Below, in pieces: positions 17,740 through 25,804 of a stretch of 58,511 nucleotides of DNA. Each line of letters starts with the position of its first letter. Position 1 is the first letter of the stretch. The DNA is from Chloroflexota bacterium. GTDB taxonomy: Bacteria > Chloroflexota > Dehalococcoidia > UBA2979. The DNA is taken from assembly GCA_009840945.1 (NCBI GenBank), contig VXMU01000129.1:1-58511 (forward strand), given 5' to 3'. The notes under the pieces were generated by a model. The model was not told the origin of the DNA, did no database searches, and saw only the letters and a program-made list of their open reading frames with translations. Position numbers and translations under genes: made by a program.

Positions 17740-18202
17740 AACGAGAGGGAGTGCCGCGCCGAATGGCCAGCCTCCCTTCAACGGGCAGCCCGCCACCAGC
17801 AGCGGTGGCGTAGCGTGAAGTCCATAGCTCGCGCGCGTGCAGATATCGTCCGACCCAAAAACCTGCCGGGGTGACCCCGCCCGTCTTGCCGGCGGACAAC
17901 ATCTAAGTGGGATGCTGCCCCGATTTCGTGGGAGCATGCCCGTGGGTCGGCGAGCCAGCGACGACCAGGCCTGTCCCTACGCGTCGGCCGACCCGTGGAG
18001 CGCCCCGGCGCGCAGCCTCATCTCGCCTAATCATCCCTGCATCCCCAGGTCGACACTCCCGCTCGGCTCGTATTCCTGATGTTGTAAGCTCGTATTCCGA
18101 ACGTTGTAGGGTTCTACGGAGTTCTGTGGAACGGGCAGCCCGGATAGTCGGACCGCGGTGGATCCGCGCAGGGACGCACGCCGAGCTCGAGAGTACCGCC
18201 AG
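17740..18202. other. Non-coding region between P-loop gene and DUF4928 gene
   Basis: No gene is supported. The notable element is a 22-bp tandem repeat at 18066-18109. Weak AT-richer patches near 18078-18115 could hold the promoter of the DUF4928 gene. Confidence 0.45.
18066..18109. repeat. 22-bp direct repeat (two units)
   Basis: Two adjacent 22-bp units share GCTCGTATTCC at the left and GTTGTA at the right, differing in the four bases between and the last base. They lie about 95 bp upstream of the DUF4928 start, so they may bind a regulator. Confidence 0.6.
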
Positions 18203-19054
18203 ATGAATGAGCAGCCGACCGATCTAGTCGAGCACTGGCACGAGGCTGAGGCTGCGCGAGGGACGTCGCCCAAAGGCGTCCCGAATACCGGCCTGCACGT
18301 CCTGGAGATCTTCCGAGAGCAATGGCCGCTTGACGAGAGACATTACCTGACGGAGGGCGGCGGGCAGGTCAAAGGGCTGAGTGGTCATTCGGGCGACATC
18401 ATCATTCGCCGGTACGCGCCCAACTTCAGGTCGATCGGAACCGAGGCAGGGAGGACGAGCAGGTCCACCCCTGGGGCCGCGCAGCGCCTCGCCGCAAGGT
18501 TGAACGAACTTCCGGCGACGATCGGTAACGATCGCGGACAGCGAGCCGATCGTGCGGATCGCATGCAGCGCTGGATCGTGAATGAAGTGCTGGCCCGCGT
18601 ACTCGCTCCCAGAGGACCGGCCATCGAGATCCTCGACGGTGAGCCGCTCGAGCGTGCGTTGAACCGGCATCTGGATGACGCCGCGGGCGATATCACCTGG
18701 GTTCGAGCCGCCGAGAGGCTGCTCGCCGCAACCATAGACGTAGTGACCAGGGATGCCGACGTTCCGCACGGCGACCAACTGCGTCTTGGTGATACGGCGT
18801 TGGTACTGTCGGAATTGCCGACTATGGCCGATGTCGAGACGTGCGCTGCGGCCGTCGCGGACCAGATGCGGTGCCTGCTCCTCACGCCCAACGCGCGGGT
18901 ACTGGCCTCAGCTCAGTTGCTGGAGGCAAACGAACTCGATGCCGTTGAGGTTGAGAGCGCGTCGCGCTTCGTTGCCCGGCTGATCGACATCCCAGGCCGC
19001 TTTGAGCCCGTCCGCCGCGATGAAATGATTCACACACTCAACGAGCGACTCTAA
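18203..19054 (+). CDS. DUF4928 family protein (restriction-modification associated)
   Basis: A 283-residue protein (298 from GTG 18158). The segment LTEGGGQVKGLSGHSGDI, followed by SIGTEAGRTSRSTPGAA and RLAARLNELP, matches DUF4928, a family usually encoded next to 5-methylcytosine methyltransferases and suspected to contain the restriction endonuclease. No classical PD-(D/E)XK motif is obvious by eye. It is convergent with the minus-strand RM operon, and its TAA overlaps the TAG of the DUF3883 gene. It was probably acquired with that operon. Confidence 0.7.
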   Translation: MNEQPTDLVEHWHEAEAARGTSPKGVPNTGLHVLEIFREQWPLDERHYLTEGGGQVKGLSGHSGDIIIRRYAPNFRSIGTEAGRTSRSTPGAAQRLAARLNELPATIGNDRGQRADRADRMQRWIVNEVLARVLAPRGPAIEILDGEPLERALNRHLDDAAGDITWVRAAERLLAATIDVVTRDADVPHGDQLRLGDTALVLSELPTMADVETCAAAVADQMRCLLLTPNARVLASAQLLEANELDAVEVESASRFVARLIDIPGRFEPVRRDEMIHTLNERL

Positions 19055-19977
19055 CCATCAGCGAGTGCATCGGCGGGATCAAGCGGCAGCCCAGGCCGCA
19101 GTTCAGAGGCGTCGATGCGGATCTTCGTTACTTGCCATTCCGCCGACAGAACGACATCGACGGGCATCCTAGGAATCAATGGAGTCAGCGTAGTCCAGCC
19201 AACAACCTCGGGTGCTGAGTCTCCCGTCGATCGACACAACACCAGGTACCACCGCGGCCGCCTCGATCCAACCTCGAACTCGTTTCGAGTTAGATAGACG
19301 GTCGGGTCACGCCCTCGATAGCACTTCACCTCGAGCCGGCACAACTCCCCCGCCAAATTGGGAGACGAGATGTCCCACCCCATGGCGTCCGAGATCAAAC
19401 TGACCCGTCGCGCTTTGCGCGCAAGATCGGGGCGGCCTCGTGCTTCGAGAAAGTCCCGGCAAGCTGACAGGACGACGTCCTCGCCGGCCTCCCCGAGCTC
19501 ACGGAGCGCCTCAGCGTCGTACTTTGACGCAGCGGCCAGTAAGATCGCGTCGCGTTCATCGTCATCGAACATCTCTTCGAAGAGGGCCGACGCGTCCTCC
19601 GGTAGGAACTCCTCTCGCACCTCACCGCGTGCGGTCGAGGCGCTCAGCCAAGCGGGCAAGGAGTCAAGGATCATCGCGCGTACCAGTTCGCGGGCGACCT
19701 CGGTTTCGTCGTCGTCAGGGAGTGCGAGGCTCCGCGCTGTGGCGCCGAGGGTGGTACCTTCGCGCGTCAGCCACCCTTGTTCCGCAAGCCACTGCTGGGC
19801 GACCAGCAGGCCCTTCGACGAGAGGAACCCTCCAGACGGCGTTGCTCGGTACGAGGCAAGGAGCTCCGAGTCGGCATGACGACCACGGCCCACGATGCGC
19901 AGCACGCGCGCCGCCGACCGCAAGAGGTACGACCCTGGAAGGCTCTCGGGCCGCGCGCCGCCACCGTCATCCGGCAA
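19051..19977 (-). CDS. DUF3883 domain protein, putative PD-(D/E)XK nuclease
   Basis: A 308-residue protein and last gene of the minus-strand operon. The C-terminal part holds the DUF3883-type nuclease core: MGWDISSPN (Asp), then RLEVKCYRGRDPTVYLTRNE with the E-x-K pair, then RRPRWYLVLC. The N-terminal 150 residues contain a winged-helix-like segment (GGFLSSKGLLVAQQWLAEQG, LTREGTTLGATARSLAL). It overlaps the helicase gene by 11 nt at its start, so translation is likely coupled. A DNA-cleaving effector role with the helicase is inferred. Confidence 0.72.
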   Translation of the reverse strand: MPDDGGGARPESLPGSYLLRSAARVLRIVGRGRHADSELLASYRATPSGGFLSSKGLLVAQQWLAEQGWLTREGTTLGATARSLALPDDDETEVARELVRAMILDSLPAWLSASTARGEVREEFLPEDASALFEEMFDDDERDAILLAAASKYDAEALRELGEAGEDVVLSACRDFLEARGRPDLARKARRVSLISDAMGWDISSPNLAGELCRLEVKCYRGRDPTVYLTRNEFEVGSRRPRWYLVLCRSTGDSAPEVVGWTTLTPLIPRMPVDVVLSAEWQVTKIRIDASELRPGLPLDPADALADG

Positions 19978-21805
19978 GATGCCTGGCTACCTCCGCGAGG
20001 TCGCCCTGATCGACACCGAAGTCGGCCTCGCCCTCAAGGCCCTCCTCGGGCGTCGCGGGAAGCGACATCACTGTGAGCCCAGGGTCGTGCAGCAGCTCGC
20101 CCAAGCGCTCGGTCTTCTCGCGGAGGCGCGACTCGACGACTTCATCGATGGTCTCGGGACTGCCGAGGATCGTCACTCTAGTCTCCGTCTCGGGATCCAG
20201 GCCGAGCCGGTGGATCCTGTCGACGCTCTGCAGGTAGTGTCCGGCGTTGAAGGTCCGCTCCAGGTAGATGGCGTCGTGGCACGCGTGGTGCAGGCTCACT
20301 CCCTCCCCGAGCGCCGCGGGGTTCGCCAGCAGCACGTGGCAATCCGGATCAGAACGGAACCGCCTCAACTGATCCGCGCGATCGTGAACTCCGCCATGAA
20401 CCAGCGCAGGCGAGTAGTCCGTCAGCTCGTGGCGATACAGCGTTTCGAGGTTTCTGACGAAGTTCGACCACACGAGGGTCTTCCTCCCGGCACGGACGTT
20501 CTCCTCGATCGCCGCCTTCAGGAACTCGAACTTCCACGGCGTCTCGTAGTTCGGATACGCTCGCAGGAGGCCGTCGAGGTCGGTGTCAGGCGGCACATCC
20601 AACGGCGGGTGCCGAAAGAGCACGGGATCGTGGGGGTGACTTCCCGCGATCAACAGGCTGGGGTTCGTCGCTGCCTCCAACAGGTACATCGTGATGCGCC
20701 CGAACGCCCGCAAATCGATGCGCGCGCGGCGGGATGCGTCGAACAGCCCCCCGTACCGCCCCACGATCGCTCCGTATATCTCTGCGTGGAGCGGATGGAG
20801 ATCCCGGTGCTCCGTGCGGATAAGAGGTTCTGGAAGGTCTAGTTCAACCTTGGTCGTCCGAACGAACAGAGGTGCGATTCGACGTGACACCTCCCGAATG
20901 CCATCCTCGTCTCGGGCATCGCGTGGTATCAGTTGACGCGCGCTTCCCGGCCACACGAAGTCGAAGAGCGCATCAAGGTCGAATACTGACTGCGGGGCGG
21001 GCGTCCCGGTCAGGATGTCGCGACGCACGGCCAGATTGGCCAGGTTCAAGCAGTTCCGGCCCCACTCTCCAGCCCACCCGCGCTTCATGCGATGGGCCTC
21101 GTCGAGGATCATGTGCGTCTTCCTGGCCGCCACCCACTCCGCGAGTTCATCGAATCCGGACTCGAGCCGCTGGTAGTTGACCAGGAGAACCTCGGCGGGA
21201 GGAACGACGCCTCCCGTAAACCGCACCACAGCCGGGACCGGATCGAAGGAGGACTCCGCCTCGTCCTCCCAGGACTCGAACGCCGCGAGTGGCGCCACCA
21301 CGAGGAGTCGCTCAACGCGAGCTGCCCGACGTTCAGCCTCGTACGCTCCGTAGGCGACGCTCGTCTTCCCGGCTCCTGGAACCGAGAAGTTGGCACCGTT
21401 AGCGAGCGCGAGCAGCTTGCCGAGGTCGCGGATCTGGAACGGCCGCAAGGCACGCACGAAGCGACTACCTTCAAGTGCCTCAGCGACGGCGGCCCCGTCC
21501 AGGGGTGGCGGAGACTCCAGCGCCACACTGAAGCGCTCCGAGTCCGCGAGACGGCGCCGCACCAAGTCGAGTGCATCGCCCTTCCACTCGACACCCACTT
21601 CGTACTCGCGGAAGTACTCTGCCACCCAATTCAGGTGGGCCAGGAACTCGCTGATCGGAACGTTGACGCGCGTCCGCGGTGAGCGTCCCTTCGTGCCCCA
21701 CTCCGTCTGAACCCTGAGCCACACAAGCTCCGGTACGCCCGGGCCGCGCGAGACGACGACATCGGTCGTCCCTGCTCTGTGGTCTATCGAAACAACGCTA
21801 CGCAT
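19967..21805 (-). CDS. SNF2/DEAD-like helicase of the RM cluster
   Basis: A 612-residue superfamily 2 ATPase. Motifs: a Q-like region LRPFQIRDLGKLLAL (120-134), Walker A SVPGAGKTSVAYGA (141-154), motif Ia LLVVAPLAAFESWEDE, the DEAH box ILDEAHRMKRG (233-243), motif III ILTGTPAPQS, motif V NPAALGEGVSLHHAC and motif VI QSVDRIHRLGL. This is SNF2-like organisation (GTPxxN-like GTPAPQ, DRIHR-G). It probably translocates on DNA for the nuclease encoded downstream. It overlaps the upstream ParB-like gene by 8 nt and the downstream DUF3883 gene by 11 nt. Confidence 0.85.
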   Translation of the reverse strand: MRSVVSIDHRAGTTDVVVSRGPGVPELVWLRVQTEWGTKGRSPRTRVNVPISEFLAHLNWVAEYFREYEVGVEWKGDALDLVRRRLADSERFSVALESPPPLDGAAVAEALEGSRFVRALRPFQIRDLGKLLALANGANFSVPGAGKTSVAYGAYEAERRAARVERLLVVAPLAAFESWEDEAESSFDPVPAVVRFTGGVVPPAEVLLVNYQRLESGFDELAEWVAARKTHMILDEAHRMKRGWAGEWGRNCLNLANLAVRRDILTGTPAPQSVFDLDALFDFVWPGSARQLIPRDARDEDGIREVSRRIAPLFVRTTKVELDLPEPLIRTEHRDLHPLHAEIYGAIVGRYGGLFDASRRARIDLRAFGRITMYLLEAATNPSLLIAGSHPHDPVLFRHPPLDVPPDTDLDGLLRAYPNYETPWKFEFLKAAIEENVRAGRKTLVWSNFVRNLETLYRHELTDYSPALVHGGVHDRADQLRRFRSDPDCHVLLANPAALGEGVSLHHACHDAIYLERTFNAGHYLQSVDRIHRLGLDPETETRVTILGSPETIDEVVESRLREKTERLGELLHDPGLTVMSLPATPEEGLEGEADFGVDQGDLAEVARHLAG

Positions 21806-22748
21806 CGACCTTGTTCGCTTCGGCCAGCAGATTCACTTCCTTCCGGAGATCTCCGACCGCGTGGTCGAGAGCCCCGTGGTCGAAACCCGGACCCTGCTGT
21901 GCGGTCGGAAGGGCGTCGCGCGCGCGGGCCACCTTCTGCTGCGCTTGCTTGACGAGCCGCAGCGGCGTGGACTGCCGCTGCTGGTCCTTCCTGTGCTCCT
22001 CGCTGTCCTGCGACGCCTGCGTGATCCGTTCCTTGATCTCCTCGTACAGTTGCGCCTTCGTCAGACCGCCACCGGCCGGCGCGTCCGGATCCGCACCGTA
22101 GAGTTCGGCGACTCTCACAAGGAGGCGCTTGGGATCGATGGTGGTCGCGTCCGTACCACCCAACCCATCGAGGATCGCGAGCCCGTCGTCGATGTCGCCG
22201 TCGCTGGAACCACTGCCATTCGTAGCGCCGCCGCCGACCAGCGGCAGGAGGTGGTCGTCATCATCGAACAGCGGCTCGACGTACTCGGTGAGAAACTCGT
22301 TTGTGTCCCAGCGTCGCAGGTTTCGGTAAGTGACGCCCACCAATACTCCAGCGATACGCCCGTCGCGGACGCGCCGTGCCTGTTCCGGGTCGTTCCGCCG
22401 GATCTTCACCAACACACCTGCATGCGTGACGATTCCGAACTCAAGCTGCCCACTCTCGCGGAGATTGTCGGCGAGTACTCCAAAGCCGGGCGTCTCAGTG
22501 AGGATCTCCCCGATAATCGTCTGTGCGTGCTCCGAGTAGGGAGCATCCCTCAGCACGGCCGCATCGGCGTGAGACTCGATGTGGGCTCGAATCCGATGGC
22601 TCGAGGGATTCAGCAGGACGCTGTCCAAGGACAGTGTGATGGCGGGCAGCGGCTCTGAAGCATTCTGCCAGACTACCGAGTAGGTCTCAGTCGCAGCTTT
22701 CGACTTCGCCGCGATTTCGGCGATCCGCGCTTCCTCGGTCGGCGGCAT
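21798..22748 (-). CDS. Unknown protein with possible ParB-like N-terminal domain
   Basis: 316 residues, not confidently recognised. The N-terminal part (ITLSLDSVLLNPSSHRIRAH, then GVLADNLRESGQLEFGIVTH, then GVLVKIRRND) follows the order of ParB/sulfiredoxin-like domains, with the usual GNTR-like motif degenerate. The C-terminal part is a linker rich in Gly and Asp (GGGATNGSGSSDGDIDDG), a LTKAQLYEEIKERI helix and a charged coiled-coil-like tail. Its position between vsr and the helicase, with 8-nt overlap, ties it to the RM operon. It may specify DNA site recognition. Confidence 0.6.
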   Translation of the reverse strand: MPPTEEARIAEIAAKSKAATETYSVVWQNASEPLPAITLSLDSVLLNPSSHRIRAHIESHADAAVLRDAPYSEHAQTIIGEILTETPGFGVLADNLRESGQLEFGIVTHAGVLVKIRRNDPEQARRVRDGRIAGVLVGVTYRNLRRWDTNEFLTEYVEPLFDDDDHLLPLVGGGATNGSGSSDGDIDDGLAILDGLGGTDATTIDPKRLLVRVAELYGADPDAPAGGGLTKAQLYEEIKERITQASQDSEEHRKDQQRQSTPLRLVKQAQQKVARARDALPTAQQGPGFDHGALDHAVGDLRKEVNLLAEANKVDA

Positions 22749-22784
22749 TGTGCGCTCCTCCGCGGCTCTGTTCTGGGGGTCATC

Positions 22785-23228
22785 TCATGATAGACGGCCC
22801 CTCGCCGTTGGCGAGCTGCCCGATCGCCGACTCTCGAGCGCTTCGAGGAGTCTCTCGGTACCTGTCGCGAGATCGCACTCCCAGATCTCGACCACCCACC
22901 AGCCGTCCTTCGTCAGCGCCTCCGCCGCCGCACGATCGCGGTCTCGGGTTCGCTGGATCTTGGCCCGCCAGTACTCGGCGTTGGTGGCAGGCAGGCGGTC
23001 GCCGCGACGGCAGTCATGGCCGTGCCAGAAGCACCCGTGCACCTGCACCACTGCGCGGTACCTCGAAAGGACGATATCGGGGTGTCCGGGCAGGTCCCTG
23101 CGATGGAGCCGATAACGATAGCCGGCGGCGTGCAGTGCACGCCTGACTAGCAACTCCGGCCCGGTGTCACGTGAACGCACGCGGGCCATGATCCGACTAC
23201 GCGCGGCCGGGTCGACGGTGTCAGCCAC
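22785..23228 (-). CDS. vsr: Very short patch repair endonuclease Vsr
   Basis: A 147-residue Vsr. It nicks 5' of the T in T:G mismatches formed when 5-methylcytosine deaminates, protecting sites modified by the neighbouring methyltransferase. Conserved parts: RSRIMARVRSRDTGPELLVR (11-30), LPGHPDIVLSRYRAVVQVHG (46-65) with Asp51 and His64, CFWHGHDC (66-73) with His69 and zinc-type Cys, and the C-terminal GWWVVEIWECDL. It lies 120 bp downstream of the dcm-like gene. Confidence 0.93.
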   Translation of the reverse strand: MADTVDPAARSRIMARVRSRDTGPELLVRRALHAAGYRYRLHRRDLPGHPDIVLSRYRAVVQVHGCFWHGHDCRRGDRLPATNAEYWRAKIQRTRDRDRAAAEALTKDGWWVVEIWECDLATGTERLLEALESRRSGSSPTARGRLS

Positions 23229-23348
23229 TCTCCCTCACCTCGAACCGGGAGGCCGCCGTCTCAAAACGATGCTCGCACATCAGCACTCCGGCTTCGCCAT
23301 CACCGGCGCCAGGGTAGCGTTCGGCCGTGTGGCTCATGCCGCGATCGA

Positions 23349-24467
23349 TTAGGCAGGCGACTCGACCATCGGATTCAGGCACTCGCGAATGATCCACTCC
23401 ACGGCTGGGACGCAGACCGCGTCGCCAAACCCCGAGAGGGCCTGATTATCGGAAACGGACTCCGGCACTTGGAAGTCCGCGGCACCCTGCAAGCGAGCAT
23501 ACTCGAGCGGGGTCATCCACCGTACCCTCACGTCGCCGCGATATGCCTCAACGAGCGCCTGCTTGCTGGACCCACCGCCCGAGGTTCTGAGACAGCCAGC
23601 GATCGCGTCCGCCCTTATCTCCCATACGGCGCGCCTGTTCCGCGTCCGGCGGTAGGCGGTGGCCCACGAGGTCGACCGGCCGCCGGCCATTCGCGTCAGG
23701 CGCTCGCGATGCCGTTCCGCCAAGGAGGCCACGAACTTGCGCACCCTCTCGGCACCCCACCACCGCTCGTCGTTCTCCGCAAGGCGTTCGACGACATCCT
23801 TCAGCGATGCTTGCGCGTTCGGCGGCACCGGACAGGACAATGGATCGAGACCCAAGTCAGCGTTTGCTTCGATGAATCGCATCAGCGGCGGCGGTCGAAG
23901 CAGTGATTCGTCCCACCCCGCTCCGTGACCCGCACCGCCGCCGGCTCGACCAACGATGAAGAGGCGTCTACGGCTCTGCGGTACGTGCCACCTTGCGTCG
24001 GTGATGAGCAGGTCGCAGCCGTACCCGAGGTCGCGAAGGCGGGCGAGTGCGGCACGCAAGTCGGCACCTTGCCCCGACGTGAGGAAACTAGGAACGTTCT
24101 CGATGAGAACGAAGCGTGGGCGGCGAGCACCCATCTCCTCCAGGACTCGAGCGAACTCCCAGAACAAGCCCGAGTGCTCTCCACCTAGCCCGCGACGCTT
24201 GCCGGCCAGGGAGAGATCCACGCACGGGAACGAAGCCGTCGCAAGGTCCACATCGGGGATGTCGGCGCCGCTGACCTGCCGCACGTCCCGGAGATCGAAA
24301 TCGGTACCCCGGAAGTTGGCGCAGTACATATCCCGTTTGAACGCCTTGATGTCATTGGCGTAGCGAACGCTCCAGCCAGCGCGTTCGAGCGCCATCCTGA
24401 CGAGTCCGATGCCAGCGAAGAACTCAGCTGCGGTCCCGACGTTGCCACGCCTCAGGCCATCGTGCAT
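23349..24467 (-). CDS. dcm: DNA (cytosine-5-)-methyltransferase
   Basis: A 372-residue C5 methyltransferase. Motif I is AAEFFAGIGLVRMALERAGW (13-32), motif IV is ASFPCVDLSLAGKRRG with the catalytic Cys82, motif VI is IENVPSFL, motif VIII is VPQSRRRLFIVG, and motif X is near ALSGFGDAVCVPAVEWII. It has one target-recognition region, so it probably modifies a short palindrome that cannot be named from the sequence. It heads the minus-strand operon with vsr, the ParB-like gene, the helicase and the DUF3883 nuclease. It is divergent from the HTH/STAS-like regulator. Confidence 0.95.
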   Translation of the reverse strand: MHDGLRRGNVGTAAEFFAGIGLVRMALERAGWSVRYANDIKAFKRDMYCANFRGTDFDLRDVRQVSGADIPDVDLATASFPCVDLSLAGKRRGLGGEHSGLFWEFARVLEEMGARRPRFVLIENVPSFLTSGQGADLRAALARLRDLGYGCDLLITDARWHVPQSRRRLFIVGRAGGGAGHGAGWDESLLRPPPLMRFIEANADLGLDPLSCPVPPNAQASLKDVVERLAENDERWWGAERVRKFVASLAERHRERLTRMAGGRSTSWATAYRRTRNRRAVWEIRADAIAGCLRTSGGGSSKQALVEAYRGDVRVRWMTPLEYARLQGAADFQVPESVSDNQALSGFGDAVCVPAVEWIIRECLNPMVESPA

Positions 24468-24671
24468 AACGTCCGACCTAACTGATCATTTAGGCGCCCG
24501 CTTTACTGGTTTATCTTATCACGTACGTGCCTGCGGTTGCGACTCATGCGGCGGCCAAGCCCCTCCGACAAACGGCGGAACTCTTGGATCCTCTAGGTCC
24601 GAATGCCCGACCGTCGTGAGACGTCTCCTCTCGCAGACGCGGCATGAGTGGTTGGCGCTGTATACACGGCG

Positions 24672-24677
24672 TACACT
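24672..24677 (+). promoter_or_regulatory. Possible -10 box and operator upstream of the HTH/STAS gene
   Basis: TACACT ends 7 nt before ATG 24685, suggesting a leaderless transcript as at 17209. It lies in the imperfect inverted repeat TGTATACACGGCGTACA (24661 area), which could be an autoregulatory operator. Confidence 0.35.
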
Positions 24678-24684
24678 CCACCAC

Positions 24685-25254
24685 ATGGGAGTGACACCTC
24701 AGGAAGTACCCGGTGCAGCGCGCCCTCGAGGCGCGTGGTTGCGCCAACTCAGGGTCTCGATGGAGATGACTCAACGCGACCTCGCCGGCGAGCTCGGCGT
24801 TTCCACCAACACTGTCGCTCGATGGGAACGCAACGAGGTCGAGATGCGGCACCCGCAGATGCTGCGCCTCGCGCTCGATGCGGTCCGTCATAAACGGGGG
24901 CAGCGGAAGCTGTCCGCGGATGATCACATCGCGACGCGTTCGCCGACTCACCAGACCGCTGCCCCCGAATCGGGCGCGGGCACCCTCTTCAGGCTCGCCG
25001 AGCGCGGCGCGACGTTCGCAACTCGCGAGAGAGCCGAAGCCCTGGCATCGGGCATTCCGGAGGGGGATGTCACCATCGACTTCAGCGGCGTGAAGGCAGC
25101 AAGCCCTTCGTTCTTGGACGGGTTGATCGGTGTGCTGTCAGAGCGCACCGCCTCGACGGCGCTGACCGGCCTGACGGTCGAGATGGAACAGCTCGCGGGC
25201 CTGATCGTCGCTCGACGTGGCGTCGGTGGCCGATTCAGGCTGCCAGCGGCGTGA
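24685..25254 (+). CDS. HTH regulator with STAS-like (DUF4325) domain
   Basis: A 189-residue two-domain protein. The N-terminal XRE-type HTH is MEMTQRDLAGELGVSTNTVA plus RWERNEVEMRHPQMLRLAL. After a linker, the C-terminal domain reads RGATFATRERAEALASGIPE, VTIDFSGVKAASPSFLDGLI, the pattern of the STAS-like DUF4325 family (DFSGV..xSxSFxDxL). The frame extends upstream over the dcm start but is non-coding there; ATG 24685 precedes the conserved domain. Divergent from dcm with a 217-bp intergenic region, it is placed like a controller protein of an RM system. Confidence 0.78.
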   Translation: MGVTPQEVPGAARPRGAWLRQLRVSMEMTQRDLAGELGVSTNTVARWERNEVEMRHPQMLRLALDAVRHKRGQRKLSADDHIATRSPTHQTAAPESGAGTLFRLAERGATFATRERAEALASGIPEGDVTIDFSGVKAASPSFLDGLIGVLSERTASTALTGLTVEMEQLAGLIVARRGVGGRFRLPAA

Positions 25255-25320
25255 AGTGTTCTATCGCCGGGCACCTGAATGGAGTCGAGGCAGTCATGAA
25301 GTAAGGACCTAGAAGAGCCA

Positions 25321-25360
25321 GTCGGGGCGGGCTGCCTCAGCAAAGCTCGCCCGCCCCGAC
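25321..25360 (+). terminator. Hairpin after the HTH/STAS gene
   Basis: A 12-bp perfect stem GTCGGGGCGGGC/GCCCGCCCCGAC with a 16-nt loop, 66 nt after the stop. No T-run follows. Confidence 0.5.
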
Positions 25361-25666
25361 CGGAGACACACCAGGCAGTCACCTGGCACGGATCGCGGAG
25401 GAGCGGCGGGGGCCGCGTCCGCAGCAGACTCGAGAGGCGCTCTCGGTGCCCGCTTTTCCCGTTACGCACAGCATACCGCGTAATCGCGGTGGTCTCGATC
25501 GACGGTGGCCCGAGGTATCGGCTGTCGCGAGTCCCACGGCCTCGACGACCCGCGATGCTGCACCTAGAGGCACCCCCGATCTCGCCGTACAAGACCCGGC
25601 AGGACTTGGCGGCATCCTCAGCCCAACCGCGTCAGGAGGCTCGCGATGACGTAGCACGACGTACGT

Positions 25667-25710
25667 CTGGCCGGGCGGAGTCACTCGATAAGCAACACCC
25701 GCCCGGCCAG
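25667..25710. repeat. Perfect 12-bp inverted repeat upstream of the transposase
   Basis: CTGGCCGGGCGG and CCGCCCGGCCAG flank a 20-nt loop. With the following GGGGGCG/CGCCCCC hairpin (about 25755-25775) it could insulate the transposase from outside transcription, as subterminal hairpins do in several insertion sequences. Confidence 0.55.
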
Positions 25711-25804
25711 TTAGCACCGAGCCTCAAAGGCCCGGCACAATCGGAACGGCAGGGGGCGTTTAGCCCGCCCCCGAACCAAGCGAACCCCGGAGGTACAAGC
25801 TCCA

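Larger units (their letters stand above)
25255..25804. other. Non-coding region with three strong hairpins
   Basis: I see no supportable gene. It contains perfect GC-rich hairpins at 25321-25360, 25667-25710 and about 25755-25775. The right part is probably the left end of the insertion sequence, but I could not define terminal repeats. Confidence 0.5.

Noticed and set aside
18203..24467. DISARM, BREX or MORC/Z1-type assignment for the restriction cluster
   Set aside because: I see no DUF1998, PLD, PglZ, BrxC/L, MORC ATPase or Z1-domain proteins.
25446..25717. Small open frames between the HTH/STAS gene and the transposase
   Set aside because: No ribosome binding sites or recognisable domains; they span palindromes and appear on both strands.
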